Assembly: GCA_965644295.1 (NCBI GenBank)
Contig: CBFFRP010000399.1
Location: 1-64,000 of the forward strand
DNA: 64,000 nucleotides
Direction of reading: 5' to 3'
Origin: Paraphysomonas bandaiensis
Lineage: Eukaryota > Chrysophyceae
The notes beneath the pieces are model-generated. The model did not search any database, was not told the DNA's origin, and saw nothing but the letters and a program-made list of their open reading frames with translations. How positions within the stretch are numbered: position 1 is the stretch's first letter; each line of letters begins with the position of its first letter. The position numbers and the translations under genes are program-made. This document shows, piece by piece, positions 21,278 through 32,488 of this stretch.

Positions 21278-21807
21278 GAAGTTAATGAATGTATTTTATT
21301 GGTATCATAAAGTAGTAGATATGCAACTATAGTTATATTGTTCTATAGTGCTGACGGAACTATATTAATGCAAGTATGTATAAATTTTCGTTCAGGAACA
21401 CTGCCACTCTGACAAAAAGACTATTAAATTAATTCTTGGTGTCGGTAAAAACTGAAAGATAGCTCTAACTACAATGAGTTGACCCTTGTACCTTGTACAG
21501 TCATGCAAAAACAAAACTAATATATAATATACACTATACTGCTAAAACTATTCTCCTTATCTTTCTACTTAATAACTTACTATTAACTGAGAGATTTAAA
21601 AATTGAAAATATACTAGGATACTAGGATGCGCTGTCTTAGATCATTGTGTCCACACATACTATATATATTCAAACGGTCATGTAACTGTGTAATTACGTC
21701 ACTACATTTATTCACAAGTACTACTTCTAAGAAAACAAATAGTCATAAAAGGTATGGTTTCCAAACAAAAACGGCTGAATTGGTAAACACCATCATAATC
21801 GAAATAC
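21278..21807. other. Convergent intergenic region
   Basis: AT-rich spacer between two gene 3' ends; nothing distinct seen. Confidence 0.4.
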
Positions 21808-22799
21808 CTAAAAGGGCTGTTTTAAAAAATGGAAAACCAATCCACGGCTCCCTAAGGTGTTCAATACACCTAACTCAATACTCTGCACCATCATACTACT
21901 CCTGTGAAATCTTTTCCAAACGAATGAATAGTGCCGTATTGATATTTATGCCGTTCCATAACTTGTGTATCCTTTATAGCACTCATCTATAGAAGATACA
22001 GGATGTGTAACAGGCACTATTTCAGCATTCAATGGAACAGCACTCTCTCTTTGACTTGCCTCCATGGAACGTTGATAGTCGATCTCATAGCTAACCTGAG
22101 CAACCATGCTATATACAAATAGAGGATGAAAGAAGTACTAAAAACTACGGTACTAACAATAGGGCAATTAGTAGAATTCTCAGAGCTACTCTTACCATCC
22201 ATACAGTGTATAAAAGACACAATCAGCAGCGTGGTGCAGCACCCATGTCCATTCTCTCGCTTCTTCAACACATATGGACAAAATATCGCATATACATGTC
22301 AGCATCTGAACTAAATAAGTGCATATTAGATTCATCCAAAAAGTATATGACAGTACTTACGGCAGTTATTGAATCGAATTAACCGGTTATCGCATGGATC
22401 AAAACGCAGGTCGTAATGATCCATTACATACATTCGCGACGATGATACGGAGCATCCTAAGCAACAGCAGGACTCCAAAGCAAGGCAGAACGCAGGAATG
22501 GATGCCTCTGCACAGTTACCTGGTTGAATACACAGGAAAGTGAAGTATCCTTGGCAACACTCATATCTCGTCATGTCCCCATCAAGAGCCTTGTATCGTA
22601 TATAATACGCTATATAATAAATAACTTCCGTGAAGAAATACTGCGGTTATAAACCTGAGCACGGAGGACACATAAAAGCAAAGCAACAGCAAGGTGTTAA
22701 ACAGCTCTCCTTGAGGCTCCTTTGAAACTCATTCCGTCTGAACCTCCCTTCAACACCATCAGTAGGTTCATCACTAAAACACAATAAACAACACGCCAT
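21808..22799 (-). CDS. Cysteine-rich membrane-associated protein (PLAC8-like), four exons
   Basis: Exons 22655-22799, 22361-22609, 22196-22310 and 21808-22108; introns 45, 50 and 87 nt; 269 codons. The product begins MACCLLCF and has CLTPCCCFAFMCPPCS, then YYIRYKALDGDMTRYECCQGY...FCLALESCCCLGCSVSSSRMYVMDHYDL. Next come DPCDNRLIRFNNCLQMLTCICDIL and a hydrophobic C-terminal half. The Cys clusters flanking a hydrophobic run are like PLAC8-type or fatty-acylated membrane proteins; the DPCDNRLIRFNNC block is a hallmark of a protist-wide family whose role is not known to me. The C-terminal ~35 residues are less certain because another splice could occur after SSIDECYKGYTS. Confidence 0.7.
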
Positions 22800-23305
22800 T
22801 GTGAAAACTGGAGCGAGAACAGTTCACCCTTTATTCGTTCATTAAGATGATTGAATCTGCCTGGAATGTGCTGGTGGTCTTCCTCTGCGGTCTCTTGTAG
22901 AGAGTACAGCAGTATTTCGCGGAAATATAGGAACCAATGTGAAAAAATCTTCGAGAAGGACAAGATGCGGCCACCAGAAAAAATGCTGCCCCTACTCTGC
23001 GAACATAAATCTAAAAAAAATTACTCCATCCATGCTGTCAAGAAGTATCTCCATGGAGCAAAAATAGCAACAGAAATTCCTGTGCTCTGAGTGCTCGCAA
23101 CAAGCACCAGTGCTGGTTGTATCTTTTTGATGCGTGTTGTGATGGATTTGTGAAAGTGGTGTGAAATTAAAAAGAGATCTCCACAGATTGGATTTAAATC
23201 ACAATTGTAATTATATTTTAATGTTATTATTTGCGTTGTACAACCGTGAAGCGATTTTTAAATAGAGGAATTGGGAATTATATTGTTAGGTTTATTGTTT
23301 TAGAA

Positions 23306-25131
23306 ATGCAAATCATCAGTCGAGTACAGTGTGCTAGTCGTATTCTTCTACGATTTATACACATACTGCCCACCATATCTCCGCAAGAGATTTACAGTGG
23401 CCTGCAGAAGGATATCGTAGGTCAACACAATGTCAAGGTTGCAATTTCTGTTGGTTTACATTGCCATTTACTAAAATCTTCGCTAAAACGGAGTGGGAAA
23501 ACGTGCACTTCACCACGCTTCCCTAATCGGCGTGAAGTAGGCTGGGAATGTAGGTTTTGTGTACACATTCTACAAATTATTTTTATTTTTGCTATTAGCT
23601 GCTGCTATGGCATCGACGCATGCTCAGAACTGTGCTGGTCAAACAACAGACCACTCTCTGAAACATGATATTCAACTTATTCGAATGGAGATCGAAAAGC
23701 TGCGAAAAGATGTTGAAACAAACAGAAAGATTGGTATTCCTAGTGACAGTAAAAGAAGCAGCACTGTACCCATTTCTTTGCCAACGAAGTTCGATTTCCC
23801 TGTTTCTGGGTCTAACCAAAACGATAACACGGGATTTACTAGTAATTCAGATAAGAATTTCGAGGGACGCCTTTCAGGTGGTGATGAGTCAATCTGGAGC
23901 TCTGAAAGAGAAACTCCTAATCACTGCTTTCCTACTGAGCGTCGGAATCAGGAGAGTATGCACGGGGAAGAAGGCGACAGGTATTGTTCTCAGGCAGGGC
24001 CTATAGTGCTTCAATCTGGTAGGGTGGTATACCCTGTGCAATTTGATAAGACGAATATGCTTCTCCTTGGGCCAACTGGGTCCGGAAAAACTCAGATAGT
24101 GAAACATGTAGCAAAATTGATTGATGTCCCGCTGGTGATTGCAGATGCCACATCGCTCACACAGGCAGGCTATGTTGGTGAGGATGTGGAATCTGTGTTA
24201 TACAAGCTCTACCTAGAAGCGGGGGAAGATATAGACACCGCGCAAAGGGGAGTTGTTTACATTGATGAAATTGATAAGGTGAGTGTAACTGTGTTTTTGT
24301 ATCACTTCTGAAGCTGTACAGACTTCGAGAAAATCATCGAGGGCGAGTTCAGTGCGGGACGTCTCTGGAGAGGGAGTTCAGCAGGCGCTGTTGAAAATGC
24401 TAGAGGGAAGTGTGGTGAGCGTTCCCAAGGGTGGGGGTAAAAAGAATCCAAGGGGCGATACTATGGCCATTGATACGTCAGGGGTGCTTTTTATATGTGG
24501 TGGATCGTTCGCTGGAATTGAGGAAATAGTGGCGAAGAGGGTACACCAGCGGGGAATGGGGTTTGGTGCAAATGTCTCTGGCTCAGAGAGCTCTCGAAAT
24601 AAGGAGTCCTCCTCATCTCTGCTTAGTAGAGTAACACCAGCCGACTTAATTCAATTTGGCATGATTCCTGAATTCATTGGCCGGTTTCCAGTGGTCACTG
24701 CTACAAGCGAGCTCTCTCTTGATGAACTTGTAATGGTGCTTCACGACCCTAGGAACTCCATCATGAAGCAGTTTACCTATCAATTTGCGTTGCTAGGGGT
24801 TGAGCTGGTCGTGACTCCAAAAGCAAGTATTGCTATCGCTGAGGCTGCTCGTTGTCGAAACACTGGGGCACGAGGCCTCAGAGCCATTGTAGAGCATCTA
24901 CTTTCACCAGCTTTGTTCCTTGTGCCATCGCGAATTTCAGCAGATTTGCCTCCCGAGAGCAGAATCCACACAGTACTTGTTGATGAGGCGGCAGCTCGAC
25001 AACAGAGAGGAGTTCTGATACTACAGCGGGATCTGACTGTTGAGGAGTGCTTGCTACAGTTGAACAGCTCTACAAGCATTGGTGATGATCGTATTCAAGA
25101 AGTCACTGTTGATGCTCTATCTGAATTGTGA
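23306..25131 (+). CDS. CLPX: ATP-dependent Clp protease ATP-binding subunit ClpX, organellar (577 aa)
   Basis: Exons 23306-23549, 23599-24278 and 24322-25131; introns 49 and 43 nt. The N-terminus [21 protein letters not shown] is basic and hydrophobic, fitting a mitochondrial presequence. [32 protein letters not shown] is the ClpX start of the AAA+ domain. A ~150-residue low-complexity insert precedes GPTGSGKT (Walker A, ~residue 238). Then follow the pore loop GYVGED, Walker [36 protein letters not shown] and sensor-2 [10 protein letters not shown]. The zinc-binding domain of bacterial ClpX is absent, as in many mitochondrial forms. It should unfold substrates for ClpP or act alone in the matrix. 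Start chosen at the ATG opening the presequence. Confidence 0.95.
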
Positions 25132-25480
25132 GAATCGGGAGAGGATATAATGTGCAGTTGATTTTATGATTTGGATGCAGTTGATTCAGCCTGTATGAAA
25201 TATAAAGTTATTTGTAATATTTTCTCTCTGAGGAAATGACATCTATAAAAGAATACAGCTGTATACACTAACGAAAGTTTTCACATTGTAAGTTGCCTGT
25301 ATTTTTACCGTTTGTAATTTGTATTTTTTGTCGAATATCTCTTAAATATGAACAAATATATGCTCTGATTTAAAGGTGTCTGGTTTATAACCGTCAGTTA
25401 TGAAATTAAGCAATTAAATACGAGATAAACTTAAATATCGTGACTCACTTGCAAACAGCTATTTCTCCGGATCATCGTAC
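25132..25480. other. 3' flank of CLPX
   Basis: AT-rich, non-coding; probably holds the polyadenylation region. No distinct motif. Confidence 0.4.
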
Positions 25481-25489
25481 GGGAGCATA

Positions 25490-25994
25490 ACAATATCTTG
25501 GAAGTACTGCTCTACGATCTGGAGGGACTAAGCAACAAAGTCAACTGCTTTCAATATGAAACTGATACACGTGTCCTTTTGATCCATTCACTTGTCAAGA
25601 TCCTCTTTGTACTTGTTTCCAATTGCTATCGGTGCGTTACCAGCCGGTCTCATCGGACGATCCTCCAGACCAAAATGATTTTGATTTTTCGCATCAGCCA
25701 GACATTCAATCTCTTCGTCCAATTAATCACTCTAAATGATCGAACTTCTGAAGCTGTTTCAATTCTGAACTATCATACGCTACTCTTTGAAGAGTAAAAT
25801 AATTTAAGTAACTAAACTTAAATTATACAGTTATTATAGTAATAGTTCAGTTTCACAACATAGTTTATATATCATATCATTACTTCATGTAACTATTAGC
25901 CACTGCTGTATTCTTCAAGAAGTAACGGTCATAACAACTCAAATATCTTTAAAATACAGCTTTCAATTGCTCAAAAACAGCAAAACTCAACACC
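25490..25994 (-). mobile_element. Decayed copia fragment: LTR plus gag start
   Basis: On the minus strand, 25994 down to ~25790 reads TGTTGAGTTTTGCTGTTTTTGAGCAATTG..., the start of the 322-bp LTR family. 25760 to ~25500 then reads like the gag fragment at 41190-41400: ...FDH...KSK.HFGLEDRPMRPAGNAPIAIGNKYKEDLDK..., with stops. The order LTR then gag is that of a 5' end, so this is a truncated minus-strand element, more decayed than the copy at 40845. Confidence 0.75.
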
Positions 25995-26047
25995 ACGAAT
26001 TTCTAAAATCTTACATTCATGCGCATAGGTGATGCAAAATAAAGGGG

Positions 26048-26140
26048 AAATTATGCGTCGGACTAAACATAGGAAGGTGTGTTATCATCCCCATCTAGGA
26101 CGTTGACTGCTATTGGAATGAAAGCTTGGTTCGAAAGTAT
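26048..26140 (+). mobile_element. LTR fragment related to the LTR at 2958-3464 (5' portion)
   Basis: GCGTCGGACTAAACATAGGAAGGTGTGTTATCATCCCC...TAGGACGTTGACTG matches about 3045-3110. A purine-rich AAAGGGGAAA stands upstream. Confidence 0.6.
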
Positions 26141-26149
26141 CAGGGTTAA

Positions 26150-26215
26150 TAAGCACTAATTAGTTAAACTGTTTGCTACATTAGTTCTGACTGTTACATA
26201 CCTATTGCTAATATA
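26150..26215 (+). repeat. Repeat family R1, inverted short copy
   Basis: The reverse complement matches AGCAATAGG...CTAATGTAGCAAA...TTAACTAA.TAGTGCTTA at 14810-14880. It lies between the two LTR fragments at 26048 and 27050. Confidence 0.5.
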
Positions 26216-27040
26216 GTTATATTTAACCATGGGCAATAAAGAGGCTATATCGTCCCGCGCTCAATATAGATTTTATAGCTATTAGTAGCTTGCTTGCTGT
26301 AAGAAGAAATACGTGTTTCCTGATTAACATAAGAAAACAAATGACAATTCATAATGAATGTGTACACTGTTTATGCTTTGGGAATAACAATTGCACTATA
26401 GATCAACTCAAACAATAAATCCCAAAAATTATATATATAACAGCTACAACTAATGCACTATCACAGAAGGATACAGAGGGAATGGCAACTGCGAGGTGTT
26501 GAAATTCGTACATAAGTTTGATGATAAATATGAACAGTGGTAGTCGCACGAAAGGTTACTTATTTCCTTAATTAGCATCATCATCACATATACAATGCGC
26601 TTAACCTCTGCTAGTGCACTCTTGATTGAATGATGTGTGTATGATATGAGTCACGTAGTATCCTAATAAGCACAGAGAATGTGACCCAAACCCTGAAACA
26701 TCTGAATGCCATTGCCCTTAACCACATATACAGCATCAGATATGGCAATTTAACTCTTCTGTAATATTCTTGAAGTTGTTTCGAAGTCCTGGTTATGAAG
26801 ATACATCGCTTGCACTGATGTTATTATGACCTTCTACAGCAGTTGAAGGATGGAATATAATGTACTGTAATGAATTCACATACATACATATGACAGTCAA
26901 TATCATAATTAAGATAGATGTGAAATTCTGTTGAACCGAATATTGAAGTTGAATGTCTATATTCGCCCAGTGCTGATATGAGCGCTCTGTTGGGCCCAAA
27001 TCAGGTCAACAAAAACTTTTTTTGAGACAAAATGGGGATA
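26216..27040. other. Gene-free AT-rich stretch between LTR fragments
   Basis: No coding signal seen. It separates the two halves of a 2958-type LTR, so it may be inserted DNA of unknown origin. Confidence 0.4.
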
Positions 27041-27041
27041 A

Positions 27042-27116
27042 TCAGACATATACTATAAACAAGTTGACAACACTATCATTTACTATCAACTTGTGGCTTG
27101 TTAGTTCCAGACAACA
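27042..27116 (+). mobile_element. LTR fragment related to 2958-3464 (3' portion)
   Basis: AAACAAGTTGACAACACTATCATTTACTATCAACTTGTGGCTTGTTA...ACAACA matches 3405-3464, including the ACAACA end. A minus-strand frame overlaps it (27042-27287, MNRERKSGPLPDSLKKTG...), which I cannot assign. Confidence 0.6.
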
Positions 27117-27463
27117 GATATATTTATGAACAATAATTAGTACGATAAAATTATTCTTACTGCGGCCTACTTCCGTTGAAATTAACTCGACATAACGCTC
27201 ATACACTATTAAATCATTTTCAGTTACATTCTTGCCTGTCTTCTTCAAAGAATCTGGTAAAGGTCCGCTTTTTCTTTCTCTATTCAAGTCTAAATGTCTC
27301 CTTCGTGGAACGCTTGGTATAGAAAGAATACGTCTTGTAGTCTTGTTTCAAACTACTTTATTGTCATTCATACCGAAGTTAATATAGTGGAATCTTACGT
27401 TATACGATATTTACCGTAGAGGGGCATCACATCCAAAACTATATCTGTAAACAGGTGATCAAA

Positions 27464-30449
27464 TTATTCTAACCAAGACTTAGACCAGCATTTTTTCTCT
27501 TGGTTGGGAAAAAGGCACTTCATCATGGCATCCTGTTTATCGTAAAGAGCTTTACATGCATAGCTCTCCGGTGTTTCGTCTCCTATAAATACCAAATTTA
27601 ACCAAATCATTCACGGTAATCACGTGATACATCCTCATTACAGGTAAATATTAATATGTATCTACATACCAACATAACCCCCCCGTTTCCATATTTCCAT
27701 GAGAAAGAAATCTCTTTGATTGGACACTAGTCGTTGTAAAAACAAAGCCAGCGTTGATGCAGTGAACTCAGATTCACCTGAAACGCAACCATACAACTTT
27801 AGTATAGCACACTCGTATACTATTTTGGATGTGTACCCCACATCACTGTTATGAATAAAAAGATATTTACCACTGAACGTTCTCCACGATTGAAGAGGAA
27901 ACTCTTGTCGGTACCACGACCCTAAATACGATGTGTCACTCATGTTCTGTGCTCTCTTATTTTCATCCAATAGGTTGAACTTCCACTGTTCAAAGTCTAA
28001 TACGGTTCCATCATGTGGACTCTGATGAATCACACTGAAAGACGGTTGATTGTTTCCACGTGGCGATATTCCTTTTACCCCACTCTTAAGACACTACAGA
28101 ACACAGTGTACAAACACACCTGGAGCTGTGATAGCAGGAAAAAGGGGCTTGAAGTCTTCAGATAAAACTTCTGTTAGGCCTGACGAAATTCACGTCAATT
28201 ATGAATTCAAATCACATCAGAAACAATGGTATATTATACTAAATACGCTAAGTATTGCATGATATAACAACATTGTAAGCCACACAGTAGAAACAAAACC
28301 AAGTGAAGCATCCGAACAGCAACAAACCGGCTAAATTTCTATGCCCAAAAAGTCCGACTCTGATAATGTCTGCATATTTCTCGAATATCATTTTAATTTG
28401 TCTATAGTGTGAGTCCGATACATCATACTCATCTTTTCCCTTTTTAGTAGCTAACGGCTGATGACCAATAATGTACACACTTAAACCCTACCCCAACGTC
28501 AAAAGAATATGAAACAAGGAAAAAACCTATCCTAAATAGAATGTATACATACTGACTCATCAAAGTGCGACTAGAAACGTCTGTCCACTTCTCCAATATA
28601 TCATGCATATACGACAATCAGATATGACTATATAAATACACTTTATTCCCATTGGGCTCCGTACTTTTTTCTGCGCATCCGCCAAGCTCTCCTCTATCCA
28701 AACTTCGACAATATGTCTCATTGGATACTGATCATCCGTGTACTCAGCCAGGTCGGGATCATTGTAAACTCCAATAGGTTCCCCTCCTTGAAAGTACGCA
28801 ACAACAGAATATTATATATCACAGATGTATGTATAGCCATACTATCAGTTCAATCTTGTAGTTAAACACAATTCGAGCAGGCTATATCAATAGTTCATCT
28901 ATAGACTATGAATATGATTGTTCACGAACAGAAATACCACGTCGACAGTAGTGCACAGATGATGGGTATGGTAACTATGCTTTGGGAGAACGCAAGTGTC
29001 ACAAACAATGAAAGGGGCTAACCTTCAACGAATAGTGTGCAATCCAGAGAAATGTATCGCACATTATCGATATCGATGTAGTTACTTCCACCGTAGTTTA
29101 CAAACTACTTACACAGATGTTATATGCTGTGGTTTTACCATTGACAGTTTACGAAATATACATAACAGCGACCAGACTAACACCCACACCCACTTAGAGG
29201 CCATATCATACTCGATAGAATACCGATACCATGATAGCATACCTGATGGTGCTGTTGAGGTGTAAAGAATCCCGTTTCCAAAAGCATGTCTCCAAATTGG
29301 GTTATGTATGGTTGCCAATACTTGTTCTTAGGAAAGTGATCGTTATTACCTGATGAAATATAAATATTGTTAGAGACCATCTAATATTTAAAAAGTGCTA
29401 AAACGTGAGCATTCCGGATTAATATATTAACGATAGACAAACCAGTTGCAATTTTTGTAGACATCTCTTGTGCATGACATTTGTAGGGCACAACCTCCAC
29501 TAGATATGTACGCATAAAAACCACATATTCGACATATTGAAGACATATATGCATAATCGACCAACCAAGTGCATAAGCCCATCGGGTATTAGGAAATGCG
29601 GCCACTAAGTCCTCCACCATATGCTTAGTAACCAAAAATTTAGTTGCACAAAGATCCTCCAAGCGAGTTTCCTTCGTCACTTTATAGTTGTCATCCGGAT
29701 AACCATGAGGAGATATATCTATATTCACAAAACATTACTTGCTAACGATACAGGTACATTTATTCCCAACAAAGAGACAACGAATACCCACACAGAATAG
29801 AGTAATAATACCAAGGAAAACAACATAGGTTCGCGTAGGCGTCAATGAAAATATTTACCTCCTGTGAACACTATAACTTTTGGGTCGGGGTCGATCGTTT
29901 TCATATGGGTATAGAGTGACTTCCACAGGAGATGTGGAGGGTTACATCCGTAGCGGCCTACGTAAACAAATAGAATGCTGTAAACTACATCTCATTCACA
30001 AAGAAAGTAAAGCACATAGTAACTTACATACCACCTCTTGCAAGATACTTACCAAATGCATATCCTAGTGCGGATCGAGTAGCCACACGCTTGTAATCCG
30101 GTAGGAATGAGTCTGGGCATAGCGCATGCTTGCCATACACAGATGTGCTCAAGTCACAAGTATGACACACCCCTGCTTGCATGCTCATGGTGGGATCAAA
30201 TAAAGGGTCAATATGAGTGTCAGATATATGCATCACAATGTTGTAGTCGTCATTTTCGCTTGAGTAATATGCAGTGTCGGATGTCGTGTGGAGAAGGTAG
30301 AACAAGCATAATCCAGTCATAACAGCGACTACAACTTTTGAATATAAGGATAAACAATTCGATTTCTTGCAGCATTTATTACTGTCCGATAATGTAGGGG
30401 GTATTGCTGTCTCACAATCGTCAACTGCTTCGTATTCAAATGCTGCCAT
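27464..30449 (-). CDS. Acid-sphingomyelinase-like / endopolyphosphatase-like metallophosphoesterase, type II membrane protein (540 aa, 11 exons)
   Basis: Exons 30053-30449, 29859-29957, 29566-29718, 29243-29349, 29023-29104, 28642-28786, 28328-28479, 28120-28179, 27871-28071, 27670-27777, 27464-27582; all introns GT-AG and all phases close. A short cytosolic tail precedes one membrane helix (VVVAVMTGLCLFYLLH), giving a type II protein with a lumenal or extracellular enzyme. Metal-site motifs: HISDTHIDPLF, FTGDISPHG, ALGNNDHFP (GNH[DE] in most enzymes), YIIGHQP and LFGHRN (GHTH in sphingomyelinases). The NND and GHxN variants are closer to what I recall of the vacuolar endopolyphosphatase branch. 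The C-terminal SPRGNNQPSFSV and DFEQWKFNL fit the family. Substrate (sphingomyelin, nucleotide or polyphosphate) is open. Confidence 0.85.
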
Positions 30450-32488
30450 ACGTATGTCCTAATTAAATGAAAGTAAGTTTGGTAGCTTCAGAGAGTTATT
30501 GTCTCGCATGTTCTAATGTGCTTACAAATTGAGTAAACAGCTATGGCAGAGGCACAAACACACCCACTTATGCCGCCCCACTATCATTGGAAAGCATCAC
30601 ACTGACTTCTTGATTTACACACTCATGAAGGCTTGGCCTTATTTTAAAAATGAAATTCGTTGTTTTTTTGACTGTTGTAAAAGGTACTTCGAAAAACCAG
30701 GATTTTCGGAATCTCTAGCTTTAATTTTAGGAAGGGGTGGAAGAAATCGCTCGTACAGCATCAAATCCATCAACACTTCTTTCTAGAGATACTATGCGGC
30801 ACTTCGAAAGAGGAACACTGGCTGTGATATGATCATAACCTCACTGTGTATACATGAGCTCATAGTCATTTCATGCCACATGCTACTGGTTGTGGTAATG
30901 GTTAAGTGGAAATCGTACGGGAGAGTAGGTCTATAGCAAAGACAGAGATAACAGAGACCGTGACTGTCATATAACACCAGAGGGCTCTCAGGGTATATGC
31001 TCCATATGAAGAGCCATATCTTTCCATAATGTAACACCAGCGGAGTCTTAGGGTAATGTTCTTGGATACTATTGAGAAATATTTAATTTAGATACATAGC
31101 ATAGGAAGAAAGTAACACCTTCAGAGCTCGATACTAGAAGAGCCACGCAATAATAACTCCAATTGAGTATGTATTTACTGATATGAGTGTAAGATATATA
31201 TTTACTTTCTCTCTCAGTATTGATGTAGATGGGAATGTCAATCATTGTCGCCTAGATATTGTGTGTTGTGTATCTTGATATGTACCAGTTTACATCAATA
31301 CATTAGTAAGTGAAGAGCAAAGAATAGTGCTCTGTTAATACGCTATCTCGTAGTGTAAAACCCCAGTCCATTAGTAGAACAGTATTAGTTCACCATGTGT
31401 TGCTGAACCTGTCAGATATAGCTCTATGCACATGGGACTATTTTATCCACTGAAACTATAGGTAGCGTCCTATAAGTTCACCTATAGATGTATTCTTAAG
31501 TAAATTTCATAGTACCTAATAGGAACTTGTTCTGTACATATAAGTACATTCTAGCAATCTAGTATCTAGGTAGTACCTATAGGTTTTAAAGGATTCCACC
31601 TTAAGCAGCGAAAAGTCTATTAGGCTAAAATAGCTATCTTCTTTGTATGATATATCCTTAAGTGCTTCATGCTGTGTGAGTAATATACTCGTGATTATCC
31701 AACACTTTGTTTGTATTATGCGCGAGGTGATATTTGTTGTCTGATAACAGTTCGTTGTATATGAGACTTTATATAATACGATAACTATTTTCGGTAAAAA
31801 ACTGTTCTGTTCAATAAATAATAACTCATTCGTATATAGGTAGCACCATTCAGATAAATATTGTAACTAAAATTTTTTAATGCAACGTGAATATGAAAGA
31901 TATTGTTGAATATGATGAATCGGTATATATAGTGCTTTCTTAATTTTGTTAATTCTGATTACAGCGGACGTGAGTTGCAGGTGCTGATTGTAGCACTACA
32001 ACCAATGACAACCCCACCCCTGATATCTATCTATCATTCAACTGTACGTGACACCACTCACTGTCTTTCAATCAAGTTTCAACCGACATTTTATTCCCTA
32101 ATAACTTTCTATACTAATGCAGATCCTGAATTATAAATATTTTCAGAACGAAATGGAACAATAGATGATGATAATAAGAAATTTGATATGCTATACTCAA
32201 TATAGCTAATTAAGCATATGATATCATTCGAAAGCTTGAATTGAAACGCATTACATCAATGGGATTTCATGAAAATACACATCAAACAAACATACGTTCA
32301 ATACAGCAAAACGACTCGTAAATTTACAACACTAACATTGCATGGAAAGGATGATTATTACATCTTAAATACTGTTATGCTATTATTCTCACATTTGAGT
32401 TTCAATACTATATTTTATATATACATATAACATAATCACATTACAAGAATAACATTATTTCTACCACTCTTAGAAGTCGTTTCGTAGA
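30450..32488. other. Long gene-free AT-rich region
   Basis: Two kilobases without a frame of protein character (the frame at 30529-30786 has none) and without a repeat I could match elsewhere in the window. Confidence 0.45.

Noticed and set aside
22697-22963. 88-codon minus-strand frame at the start of the Cys-rich membrane gene
   Set aside because: It is out of phase with the splice-consistent start ATG at 22799; only that start gives the Cys-cluster N-terminus joining to exon 2.
27042-27287. 81-codon minus-strand frame as a gene
   Set aside because: Its 3' half overlaps the LTR fragment at 27042-27116 and I could not link it to any exon or family.
30529-30786. 85-codon plus-strand frame as a gene
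   Set aside because: No domain, no splice partners and unconvincing composition.
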